DNA of 8,084 bases from Candidatus Poribacteria bacterium (GTDB lineage Bacteria > Poribacteria > WGA-4E > WGA-3G), in the NCBI GenBank assembly GCA_009842375.1, contig VYFM01000560.1:1-8084 (forward strand). The letters run 5' to 3'. Shown in pieces: positions 1 through 7,087 of the stretch. Each line of letters opens with the position of its first letter. Positions within the stretch are counted from its first letter, which is position 1. Position numbers and translations under genes: made by a program. The notes below the pieces were generated by a model. That model saw only the letters and a program-made list of their open reading frames with translations, was not told the origin of the DNA and made no database searches.

Positions 1-40
1 ATATTAATGTTTGGCATTAAATGAAATTGGTATTCAGAAT

Positions 41-3000
41 ATGCGACATATAAAACCCATAGTTTGGCTCATCTTTATACTATCCGGAGCAAGTGCACTC
101 ATCTATGAAGTAATATGGATGCGGCAACTTACACTTGTCTTCGGCAGTACTGTATTTGCGACAAGCACCGTGTTGACGGCATTCATGGCAGGACTTGCCC
201 TCGGTAGTTTCTACTTTGGTAGAAAGATAGATGAGGGTAAAATGTCACCTCTGAAACTCTATGCTTTGCTTGAAGTAGGCATCGGTGGATTTTGCATAAT
301 TTGGCCCCTACTACTAAGCGTCCTCACAGCCATATATGTCCTTATTAATCGGCACATTACATCTGAATTCTATCTTCTCTCTCTAATTCGCTTTATTCTG
401 ACATTCGGTATATTGCTAATACCGTCTACATTGATGGGTGGCACTTTACCTGTATTGACACGGTTTTTTGTCAAACGGTTAGAACAACTTGGCACTAACA
501 TAGGTGTTTTATACGCGTTGAATACGTTTGGTGCGGTTATTGGGACAGTGACAGCGGGATTTATCTTGATACAGGCATTAGGGGTTCAATGGTCTCTCCG
601 TGTAGCAATTGCAATAAACCTCGGTGTTGCATTGATTGCATGGGTATTAGCAAGACATGCTGACTCCTTAGAATCAACTAAAGACGAAGCCGAGATTGAT
701 AATGAAAGAATAGAATCGGATGAACAGCAAACACAACCAACTGTACCTATATCTGAAGAGGTTAACATACAGGAACGACACTTTGTCTTGTGGGCAATAG
801 GTATTTCTGGTTTCTGCGCATTGGCGTATGAGGTACTGTGGACACGTATTCTCGTATTTTTTCTTGGCAGTACAACCTATGCTTTTGCAACAATGCTCGC
901 TGCCTTTCTATTCGGAATTGCATTGGGAAGTATGGTCATTTCTCAATGGGTTGATCGTATAAAACAACCTATAATCACTTTTGGTTTAGCACAACTTGGT
1001 ATAGGTTTATTTGCGCTTGTCCTTATGCCTGCATTTGAGCAGTTATATGGGATGACACATGCACTTCAGTCTACCTTTGGTGCAAGTAGATTCTGGACAT
1101 TCTTTTCAAGTTTCCTTGTAATGAGTGTCCCAACATTTCTGATGGGTGCAAGTTTTCCTCTGGTGACAAAAATATATACAGGAAACGCGCAGCAACTTGG
1201 CAGAAGCATTGGTAATGTATATGCTGTTAATACTGTAGGGAGTATATTAGGAGCATTCTGTGCAGGATTTGTTCTAATACCACTTTTGAACATTCGTCCG
1301 AGCATTGTGTTAACAGTAGCGTTGAATACAGGTATTGGGTGTCTACTTGTCCTAAGAGGATGGCAATCAAAAGTTGATGCTGCGAGTGATATAGCAGGTA
1401 ACGGAACAAAGGGATTATTGCAAGGTATAGGTATCGGAGTACCGATTATTAATATTGGATTAGCGATTGTCGTATTACTCACATTAAATCAACCGCTGTT
1501 TATAAAAAGCACTATTTATAAAACACAAAGACCGGGTGATGATGTCGTTGATTATAAGGAGGAGGTAGATGCAACGGTAACAACATTAAAAGATGATGAA
1601 GGTGTCTATCGTCTCTATGTAGATGCGAATCAAGCAGCAGATGCATCACGTTGGGATTCTCCCTCACACCGTGTCATTGCTCACCTTCCGTTGTTGTTAC
1701 ATCCGAATCCGGAACGCGCCCTGGTTGTCGGTTTTGGTATGGGGCTTACCTCTTATTCCATTACACAACACGGTGTCAAAGTTGATGCTATTGAATTATC
1801 CAAAGGTGTTATTTCTGCTGCACAGAAACATTTTACACATATTAATGGCAATGTATTTGATAATCGACTTTTTAACTATAAGGTGAATGATGGACGCAAT
1901 CATATTTTGATGACAGAAACCAAATATGACATGATTTCAACAGGTATTATTCACCCGCTTGTGAGTGCTGGTAGTTCCAATATATATACGGAAGACTTTT
2001 ACAAGTTATGTAGAAGAATCTTGACTGAGGATGGTGTGATGTGTCAGTGGGTTCCGCTGCATCGGTTACCAGAGTCACACTATAAGATGATTGTTCGGAC
2101 CTTTATCTCTGTTTTTCCAGAAACCACGTTATGGTATAAATATACACCCGATTTTGTGATATTAATTGGCACTCATAATCCACTTACAATAAATTACAAA
2201 GACTTCATTGCCCGAAGTAAAAAACCGAGTATCAGAGAGGGACTCGCTGCAGATGACCTCGATGGTATGTCTCTATTAGACTCATTTATGATGGGACCGG
2301 AAGCAGTGCGAGAATATGCAGGTGATGGTCCTATTCACACTGATGACCGTCCACGGTTAGAATTTTTCAAGGCTGAAGATTTAACAAGTTCTACCGCAGA
2401 TAATATTAAGGGAATGAAAATATATCGTCAACATGTGAGACCACCATTTCTTAGAAACTACGGGACAACATTTGAAAAAAGGAAAGCAGTCCAGAATAAA
2501 TTAGATACCTACTTTAAAGCCACACAGAAGTTAATTGATGGACAGATTGCTTATGCGAATGCACAGAACGAACTTTCAATGGGGAAAGTATCTAACTTTA
2601 AAAACCAACTTGAAACGGCAAGTGTGTTAATGACCGAGGCGATAAGAATTAATCCAGAGGACGAAACGCTTCGATATAATTACGGAGTTGTCAGTGGTAT
2701 AATCCGTGAAGATGATTTGGAACAACTACGACGTATTGAACAGCAGGTACAACATGCTTTGCAACAAAATCCAGATGATATCCAAGGATATCTACAGTTG
2801 GCAGTAGTATATGAAGGGATTGCAAGAGAATATGAGAGAAGGGGTAATAATGCATTGGCAGCAAAAGAACTTGCAAAGGCTTCTACAGAACTTGAGAAAT
2901 TACTTCAGCGCGATCCAAGTAGAATAGATGTTTTTGTCATCCTTGGACCAATATACCAACGTCAAAACCTATACAGAAAAGCACTACGAACCTATGAGCG

Positions 3001-3313
3001 ACTTGAAGAATTAGATCCTGACTTACCCGCTCTAATTTTCGCGACTATGGCAGAACTACATTTGACACTGGAAAATGTTGATGAAGCAAAAAGATATGCA
3101 CAAAAGGGTTTAGATACAGATAATAATTCTTGGCGTTCACATCATGTCCTTGGAAGAGTGTATAATGCAATGAATCAACCCAATAAACTTCTTGAACATT
3201 ATACTAACGCTATAAACATATTAGATGATGAAATACCTACTTCAGCAGACCCAAGTAATTTACTCAGTTACAAAGAAGAAATACAAAATGAACTTGATCA
3301 GATAAAAAAATAG
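41..3313 (+). CDS. Membrane-fused spermidine-synthase-like protein with C-terminal TPR repeats
   Basis: Residue numbers count from TTG at 11, one possible start; ATG at 41 is residue 11 and is preferred because the hydrophobic family start (IFILSGASALIYEVIW) follows at once. An in-frame TAA lies at 5-7, and neither start has a clear Shine-Dalgarno. Residues 18-215 and 258-450 are two related multi-helix membrane halves: SGASALIYEVIW and STLMGGTLPVLTR in the first match SGFCALAYEVLW and TFLMGASFPLVTK in the second. A charged linker (about 217-255) separates them, and one more helix follows at 470-492. Residues about 505-790 form a methyltransferase-like spermidine synthase domain: LVVGFGMGL at 571-579, acidic E595, D627-G628, and the family's closing TDDRPRLEFF near 777-786. 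Residues about 865-1070 look like TPR helices. In the canonical YDxIIxD motif, the catalytic Asp position is G645, so classical putrescine aminopropyltransferase activity is doubtful. Role unknown; inner membrane location inferred. Confidence 0.87.
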   Translation: MRHIKPIVWLIFILSGASALIYEVIWMRQLTLVFGSTVFATSTVLTAFMAGLALGSFYFGRKIDEGKMSPLKLYALLEVGIGGFCIIWPLLLSVLTAIYVLINRHITSEFYLLSLIRFILTFGILLIPSTLMGGTLPVLTRFFVKRLEQLGTNIGVLYALNTFGAVIGTVTAGFILIQALGVQWSLRVAIAINLGVALIAWVLARHADSLESTKDEAEIDNERIESDEQQTQPTVPISEEVNIQERHFVLWAIGISGFCALAYEVLWTRILVFFLGSTTYAFATMLAAFLFGIALGSMVISQWVDRIKQPIITFGLAQLGIGLFALVLMPAFEQLYGMTHALQSTFGASRFWTFFSSFLVMSVPTFLMGASFPLVTKIYTGNAQQLGRSIGNVYAVNTVGSILGAFCAGFVLIPLLNIRPSIVLTVALNTGIGCLLVLRGWQSKVDAASDIAGNGTKGLLQGIGIGVPIINIGLAIVVLLTLNQPLFIKSTIYKTQRPGDDVVDYKEEVDATVTTLKDDEGVYRLYVDANQAADASRWDSPSHRVIAHLPLLLHPNPERALVVGFGMGLTSYSITQHGVKVDAIELSKGVISAAQKHFTHINGNVFDNRLFNYKVNDGRNHILMTETKYDMISTGIIHPLVSAGSSNIYTEDFYKLCRRILTEDGVMCQWVPLHRLPESHYKMIVRTFISVFPETTLWYKYTPDFVILIGTHNPLTINYKDFIARSKKPSIREGLAADDLDGMSLLDSFMMGPEAVREYAGDGPIHTDDRPRLEFFKAEDLTSSTADNIKGMKIYRQHVRPPFLRNYGTTFEKRKAVQNKLDTYFKATQKLIDGQIAYANAQNELSMGKVSNFKNQLETASVLMTEAIRINPEDETLRYNYGVVSGIIREDDLEQLRRIEQQVQHALQQNPDDIQGYLQLAVVYEGIAREYERRGNNALAAKELAKASTELEKLLQRDPSRIDVFVILGPIYQRQNLYRKALRTYERLEELDPDLPALIFATMAELHLTLENVDEAKRYAQKGLDTDNNSWRSHHVLGRVYNAMNQPNKLLEHYTNAINILDDEIPTSADPSNLLSYKEEIQNELDQIKK
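1523..2380 (+). other. Spermidine-synthase-like domain with altered catalytic motif
   Basis: This part of the large fused protein corresponds to residues 505-790 (numbered from TTG at 11). The nucleotide-binding glycine loop is GFGMG at 574-578, the ribose-binding acidic residue is E595 in VDAIELS, and D627-G628 matches the DG that precedes the catalytic strand. The following strand reads KYDMISTGIIHP (638-649). In polyamine synthases the equivalent is YDVIIxDxxDP, so the general-base Asp is replaced by Gly645 and the second Asp by His648. The downstream IYTEDFYKLCRRIL (658-671) is well conserved, so the register is reliable. The domain probably still binds an S-adenosyl-type ligand; the chemistry is unknown. 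Confidence 0.75.
2603..3220 (+). other. C-terminal TPR-like helical repeats
   Basis: Residues about 865-1070 of the fused protein show TPR-like helix pairs: EAIRINPED near 876-884, HALQQNPDD at 915-923, KLLQRDPSR at 963-971, RKALRTYERLEELDPD at 989-1004, and EAKRYAQKGLDTD at 1025-1037. The recurring pattern is an alternating hydrophobic helix ending in an x-D/N-P turn, typical of TPRs that mediate protein-protein contact. The repeats follow the enzyme-like domain directly and end close to the stop codon. The partner is unknown. Confidence 0.75.
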
Positions 3314-3317
3314 GAGG
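3312..3317 (+). promoter_or_regulatory. Shine-Dalgarno of aspS overlapping upstream stop codon
   Basis: A perfect AGGAGG begins within the TAG stop (3311-3313) of the upstream gene, so terminating ribosomes sit on the initiation signal. The spacing to ATG at 3333 is 15 bases, longer than the usual 5-10. An in-frame TAA at 3324-3326 excludes any earlier start. This suggests that the two genes share a transcript and may be translationally coupled. Confidence 0.7.
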
Positions 3318-3332
3318 AAAACCTAAACCATT

Positions 3333-5345
3333 ATGTCTCAAGAACCTTCATTAAAACGAACTCACTATTGTGGCGACTTACGTTTAAGTGATGCCGGAAA
3401 AACTGTCCAACTCAACGGTTGGGTTAGACGACGTCGCGATCATGGTGGTGTGATTTTCGTTGATTTACGTGATAGAAAAGGAATAACGCAGGTTGTCTTT
3501 GATCCGCAAATTGATGAGAAAGCACACGCGCTTGCGGACTCGGTTAGAAGTGAGTTTGTCCTAAACGTTAGCGGTACAGTCCGGGAACGTGCCCCTGGTG
3601 AATTGCTTTTCAAAGCAGATTCGTCATTTCAAAATGAACTTACAAATGGCACATCGTTGTCTTCTGAATTTCGTTCCCTTTTTTCTAATTTAGATACCAA
3701 ATACACTCTTTCAGATGAAACAACTGTGAGTGTTCGCGAAGATGACAAACGATGGCTTCTCACCGATGTAGAAAATAATCGCACCTATGATATTGTCAAT
3801 GAAGAAGATAGTCTCAATTTCTATCAAGGCACTGTGAATCCAGAACTGGATACGGGTGAAATTGAATTGGCAGTTCATTCCCTTAATATACTGAATACTG
3901 CTAAAACCCCACCATTTCCTGTTGAAGACGATATTGAGGTTGCAGAAGATACCCGTATGCGTTATAGGTTCATTGATTTGCGCCGACCTGAGATGCAGAA
4001 AACACTTGAGATGCGTCATAAAGCAGCACATGCAACGCGAAATTATATGAGTGAGCAAGGTTTTCTTGAAATTGAGACTCCTATATTGATGAACAGTACA
4101 CCTGAAGGGGCACGTGATGTTCTCGTACCAAGTCGTTATTATCCGGGTAAATTCTATGCATTGCCTCAATCTCCGCAGCAGTTCAAGCAGATACTCATGA
4201 TGAGTGGGGTTGACCGTTATTTTCAAATAGCACGTTGTTTTCGTGATGAAGATACCCGTGCTGATAGACAACTTGAATTCACTCAAATTGATATTGAAAT
4301 GTCTTTTGCAGGTGTTGATGATGTGTTGGAAGTCACCGAAGGTCTGATGAAGCGAATATTTGAGGATGCAGGGAACATTCCTGTTGAAACACCTTTCCTA
4401 CGTCTGCCATATTACGAATCAATGGCAAGGTTTGGCAATGATAAACCGGATACACGGTTTGGTATGGAATTAACTGACCTTTCTGATGTTATGGAAGACT
4501 GCGATTTTCAGGTGTTCACACGTGCACTATCTTCGGGTGGACAAGTGAAAGGTATTGCTGTTCCCGGTGGTGCAGATTTCTCAAGAAAGGATATTGATGA
4601 TTTGACTGCGTTTGTTGCAACCTACCGTGCAAAGGGATTAGCCTGGGTCAAGATCACATCAGATGGTTTCTCATCAGGTATTGTCAAGTTTTTCAAACCG
4701 GAGCAACTTGAAACGGCGCAAGAGCGTATGGGTGCAAAAGAAGGTGACATCATGTTCTTCGTTGCAGATCGTCCGAAAGTTGTCGCGGATGCACTTGGCA
4801 ATTTACGTCTACATCTTGGACGAAAACTGAACTTGATCGATGAAAATCAGTATAACTTTCTGTGGATTGTGGATTACCCGTTATTTGAGTGGAACGAAGA
4901 TGAGAATCGGTATGAACCTTTCCATCATCTATTTACGGGTGGAACTAAAGAGACTTTACACTACTTAGATTCTGATCCAGGTAAGGTGCAAAGTCAACAT
5001 TATGATCTGGTGTGCAACGGATCAGAAATTTGTAGTGGAAGCGTTAGAATACATCAATGGGACATACAACAGAAAATATTCGATATTCTGAAAATCAAAC
5101 CTGAAGAGGTAGAAAGCAGATTTGGATATTTCATAGATGCTTTGGAATATGGCACACCACCACATGCTGGAATCGCACCCGGACTTGACCGAATTGTGAT
5201 GTTAATGCGGAATGAAGAAAACATACGCGAAGTGATTGCATTTCCGAAATCCCAGCAAGGCATGTGCTTACTAACACATGCCCCATCTAACGTGTCTGAG
5301 GAACAATTGGAAGAATTGTCAATACGTGTTGATATTGATGAATGA
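3333..5345 (+). CDS. aspS: Aspartyl-tRNA synthetase, bacterial type, with OB-fold insertion
   Basis: Cytoplasmic class II synthetase that charges tRNA-Asp with aspartate using ATP. The domains run in bacterial order. The N-terminal OB-fold anticodon-binding domain has LNGWVRRRRDHGGVIF at 27-42. Class II motif 1 lies around 244-267 (FLEIETPILMNSTPEGARD), motif 2 around 296-325 (FRDEDTRADRQLEFTQIDIE), and motif 3 around 613-625 with R620 (GIAPGLDRIVMLM). The bacterial GAD insertion domain (about 330-480) contains VPGGADFSRKD and RPKVVADALGNLR. The length is 670 residues against about 590 for typical bacterial enzymes; the excess is one block at about 90-165, between RERAPG and GTVNPELDTGEIE. 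H37 in RRRDHGG matches the His reported for non-discriminating enzymes such as that of Pseudomonas aeruginosa (from memory), so it may also charge tRNA-Asn for a GatCAB route. All catalytic motifs are intact. Confidence 0.97.
   Translation: MSQEPSLKRTHYCGDLRLSDAGKTVQLNGWVRRRRDHGGVIFVDLRDRKGITQVVFDPQIDEKAHALADSVRSEFVLNVSGTVRERAPGELLFKADSSFQNELTNGTSLSSEFRSLFSNLDTKYTLSDETTVSVREDDKRWLLTDVENNRTYDIVNEEDSLNFYQGTVNPELDTGEIELAVHSLNILNTAKTPPFPVEDDIEVAEDTRMRYRFIDLRRPEMQKTLEMRHKAAHATRNYMSEQGFLEIETPILMNSTPEGARDVLVPSRYYPGKFYALPQSPQQFKQILMMSGVDRYFQIARCFRDEDTRADRQLEFTQIDIEMSFAGVDDVLEVTEGLMKRIFEDAGNIPVETPFLRLPYYESMARFGNDKPDTRFGMELTDLSDVMEDCDFQVFTRALSSGGQVKGIAVPGGADFSRKDIDDLTAFVATYRAKGLAWVKITSDGFSSGIVKFFKPEQLETAQERMGAKEGDIMFFVADRPKVVADALGNLRLHLGRKLNLIDENQYNFLWIVDYPLFEWNEDENRYEPFHHLFTGGTKETLHYLDSDPGKVQSQHYDLVCNGSEICSGSVRIHQWDIQQKIFDILKIKPEEVESRFGYFIDALEYGTPPHAGIAPGLDRIVMLMRNEENIREVIAFPKSQQGMCLLTHAPSNVSEEQLEELSIRVDIDE
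3600..3827 (+). other. In-frame insertion of about 76 residues within AspRS OB fold
   Basis: Family AspRS proteins run directly from the RxRPEG turn into TVNPxLxTGEIE. Here RERAPG (84-89) and GTVNPELDTGEIE (166-178) are separated by about 76 residues (90-165), in frame and without stops. The block is polar, Ser/Asn/Asp-rich and probably beta-hairpin-forming: LSSEFRSLFS, TTVSVREDDKRWLLTD, NRTYDIVNEEDSLNFY. By hand count it is about 35 percent GC, lower than the flanking aspS sequence. It starts with a short hairpin-like palindrome (TGCTTT-tc-AAAGCA, 3604-3617). A function is not apparent. Confidence 0.8.
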
Positions 5346-5364
5346 GAAAAGTAATAATATAATG

Positions 5365-5385
5365 ATGGTTAAAAAACACAACCAT
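5365..5385 (+). repeat. Small inverted repeat between aspS and the symporter gene
   Basis: ATGGTT (5365-5370) and AACCAT (5380-5385) form a perfect 6-bp inverted repeat around a 9-base A-rich loop, directly before the AAGGA ribosome site. The stem is short and AT-rich and has no following T run, so it is not a convincing terminator. It could at most modulate ribosome access, and it may be chance. Confidence 0.25.
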
Positions 5386-5390
5386 AAGGA
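5386..5390 (+). promoter_or_regulatory. Ribosome binding site of the symporter gene
   Basis: AAGGA lies 8 bases before ATG at 5399. This is normal spacing and fixes the start of the symporter. The 53-base gap after aspS has no clear promoter or terminator, so read-through from aspS is plausible. Confidence 0.65.
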
Positions 5391-5398
5391 AACAAAAT

Positions 5399-6991
5399 AT
5401 GAGCAATAACGGACATTCAGAAAGCAATTTTGGACTTCTCATTGGCATAGTCATCGCGATTGTTGTCGGTGCACTTGTCGGAGGTTTCGCACCAAAGGTT
5501 GCTATACATACCGAAGTATTAGGTGACATATTCTTAACCTTACTAAAGATGGTCGTAGTACCACTTGTCATATTCTCAATGGTTGTTGGGATCACAAACC
5601 TTGGTGATATCCGTAACCTCGGTTCCATAGGTGGACGCACAGTTCTCTATTATATGGCGACAACTGCAATCTCTGTCATCATCGGAATGATTCTTGTCAA
5701 TATCATCGCTCCAGGAAAAGGGATTGAACTATCAAAAGAAGGTGATAAATATCCTGACCTTTCTTATACGTTGAGTGGTGAGAATAATCTAACTGTAACA
5801 TTGCCGGAAGAGCAAATTAAAGAAGATTATTCAGATAAATTTATAATCACTCTTGTTGACCAGAATTTAGTTGGTGAAATTGAGTCTATTGAAGACAATC
5901 AAGTGACTGTAGCAAATTGGCAAGACTTATCTGGTGAAATTGATTACATCATAACAGAGAGTGGCAAGACTTTGATGATCGCAGAAAATCAATTTACCGA
6001 TCTGAAAGTAGCACCAGATGGCACCGGAATTGAAATAGCCTTACCCAAAGTTTCCGAGGTAAAAGGGAAAGAAGATCGCACGATGCTCCAGACTCTCATG
6101 GAGGTATTCTTGGGTAATGAAGAAACTGGTAAACAGGGGATGATTCCATCAAACATCTTTATGGCAATGGCGAATATGGATATACTCCCGCTTATCTTCT
6201 TCTCTCTCCTCATTGGTGGTGCCTTATCAGTAATCGGTGATGTAGGTAAACCTGCGATTGACATCTTTAACGCCTTTAATGAAGCTGTGATGCAGATTGT
6301 TAACTGGATCATGATTCTTGCCCCTGTCGGTATTTTCGGGTTAATCGCAGGAAGAATAGGTGAAGCAGGAGGTTTCGCTGAATTCTTACCAGAATTAGCA
6401 GCTGTCGGCAAATACAGTTTGACAGTGATAATTGCTCTCGGTTTCCACGGTTTTGTTGTACTACCAACATTACTATTCTTTTTAGGGAAACGGAACCCGA
6501 TTGGATATGCCCAAGGTATGGGAACAGCTCTACTAAATGCTTTCTCTACAGCAAGTTCAAGTGCTACTCTGCCCTTAACGATGGAAAATGTTGAAGAACA
6601 AAACGGAATCTCTAACCGCACTGCAAGTTTCGTACTGCCATTAGGGGCTACCATAAATATGGATGGTACAGCACTTTATGAAGCAGTCGCTGTTATGTTC
6701 ATTGCCCAAGTATATGGAATAACTATGGGGCCTGCAGAACAACTTATAATCGTATTGACTGCAACACTCGCGGCAATAGGAGCTGCAGGAATACCTGAGG
6801 CAGGTCTCGTTACGATGGTTATTGTGTTGAAAGCAGTTGGTCTGCCGATCGAAGGTGTTGCCTTGATTCTCTCAATTGACTGGCTCCTTGATAGATTCCG
6901 CACAACTGTCAATGTTTGGGGTGATAGTGTCGGTGCTGGTATCATTGAAACTTATGAAAATGTTGATGCTGCTGAAGTCGCTACAACCTAA
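5399..6991 (+). CDS. Glutamate/aspartate:cation symporter (DAACS family), EAAT-like, with large 3-4 loop
   Basis: Inner-membrane secondary transporter of the DAACS (SLC1/GltPh) fold, expected to import glutamate or aspartate with Na+ or H+. Visible signatures are the HP1 serine-rich loop STASSSATLP (383-392), the TM7 cation motif NMDGTA (420-425), the HP2 tip GIPEAG (464-469), and the TM8 binding segment DWLLDRFRTTVNVWGD (494-509). D498, R501, T502 and N505 match GltPh D394, R397, T398 and N401; the Arg points to an acidic substrate. TM7 (NMDGTALYEAV) and TM8 (DRFRTT, GDSVGAGI) resemble animal EAATs more than E. coli GltP/DctA (NLDGTAIY). TM1-3 cover about 11-104. About 115 extra hydrophilic residues (112-226) then precede TM4 (LLQ/LMEVF, PSNIF, ILPLIFFSLLIGGAL), giving 530 residues against roughly 420-440 for common bacterial members. 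Its SD is AAGGA. It could share a transcript with aspS. Confidence 0.94.
   Translation: MSNNGHSESNFGLLIGIVIAIVVGALVGGFAPKVAIHTEVLGDIFLTLLKMVVVPLVIFSMVVGITNLGDIRNLGSIGGRTVLYYMATTAISVIIGMILVNIIAPGKGIELSKEGDKYPDLSYTLSGENNLTVTLPEEQIKEDYSDKFIITLVDQNLVGEIESIEDNQVTVANWQDLSGEIDYIITESGKTLMIAENQFTDLKVAPDGTGIEIALPKVSEVKGKEDRTMLQTLMEVFLGNEETGKQGMIPSNIFMAMANMDILPLIFFSLLIGGALSVIGDVGKPAIDIFNAFNEAVMQIVNWIMILAPVGIFGLIAGRIGEAGGFAEFLPELAAVGKYSLTVIIALGFHGFVVLPTLLFFLGKRNPIGYAQGMGTALLNAFSTASSSATLPLTMENVEEQNGISNRTASFVLPLGATINMDGTALYEAVAVMFIAQVYGITMGPAEQLIIVLTATLAAIGAAGIPEAGLVTMVIVLKAVGLPIEGVALILSIDWLLDRFRTTVNVWGDSVGAGIIETYENVDAAEVATT
5732..6076 (+). other. Extra extracytoplasmic module in symporter 3-4 loop
   Basis: Residues 112-226 lie between TM3 (ending NIIAPGKGIE) and TM4. 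By the GltPh topology this loop faces the outside (periplasm). The block is acidic and beta-rich and AT-richer than the membrane parts. It contains two similar stretches, VGEIESIEDNQVTVANW (158-174) and SGEIDYIITESGKTLMIAE (178-196), which look like successive small beta units of the G-x-I-x-S-I-x-D-x-x-V-x-V kind. A role in gating, binding or oligomer contact is possible; none is shown by the sequence. Confidence 0.7.
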
Positions 6992-7012
6992 ATAACTCTT
7001 TTCAGTCATCCA

Positions 7013-7086
7013 TTCAATGTGCAAATAAGATCTTCCTTGTAGCATGTGTTTTGAAATAATATATATCAAAATGCATCTACATTGAA
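7013..7086 (+). repeat. Separated inverted repeat in leader of the AI-2E-like gene
   Basis: TTCAATGT (7013-7020) is perfectly complementary to ACATTGAA (7079-7086). Pairing can extend by GCA (7021-7023) with TGC (7072-7074) if four bases bulge. The right arm ends two bases before ATG 7088, so pairing would bury the start region. The arms are 58 bases apart and the single occurrence could be chance. Confidence 0.3.
7037..7065 (+). promoter_or_regulatory. Weak candidate sigma-70 promoter
   Basis: TTGTAG (7037-7042) and TATATA (7060-7065) are spaced by 17 bases, upstream of ATG 7088. Each box matches the consensus only partly, and the region is AT-rich, so such matches are easily found by chance. 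The 96-base gap after the symporter shows no strong hairpin plus T-run terminator. Confidence 0.2.
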
Positions 7087-7087
7087 G

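Noticed and set aside
11..40. TTG start adding ten residues to the fused protein
   Set aside because: No ribosome site, and the added residues precede the normal family N terminus; ATG at 41 is preferred though not proven.
3711..4286. Minus-strand open frame of 191 codons opposite aspS
   Set aside because: Runs across the conserved AspRS motifs 1 and 2 in antisense and has no family-like features.
5362..5409. Micro-ORF of 15 codons starting ATGATGGTT and overlapping the symporter start
   Set aside because: No Shine-Dalgarno at useful spacing and a lysine/histidine-rich product; most likely chance in AT-rich spacer.
5989..6654. Minus-strand open frame of 221 codons opposite the symporter
   Set aside because: It mirrors the coding strand of a well-supported transporter, has no recognisable motif, and arises from codon bias of membrane protein sequence.
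6992..7087. Rho-independent terminator after the symporter
   Set aside because: Only small palindromes such as AAGATCTT (7027-7034) and ATGCAT (7071-7076) occur; no GC-rich stem followed by T residues.
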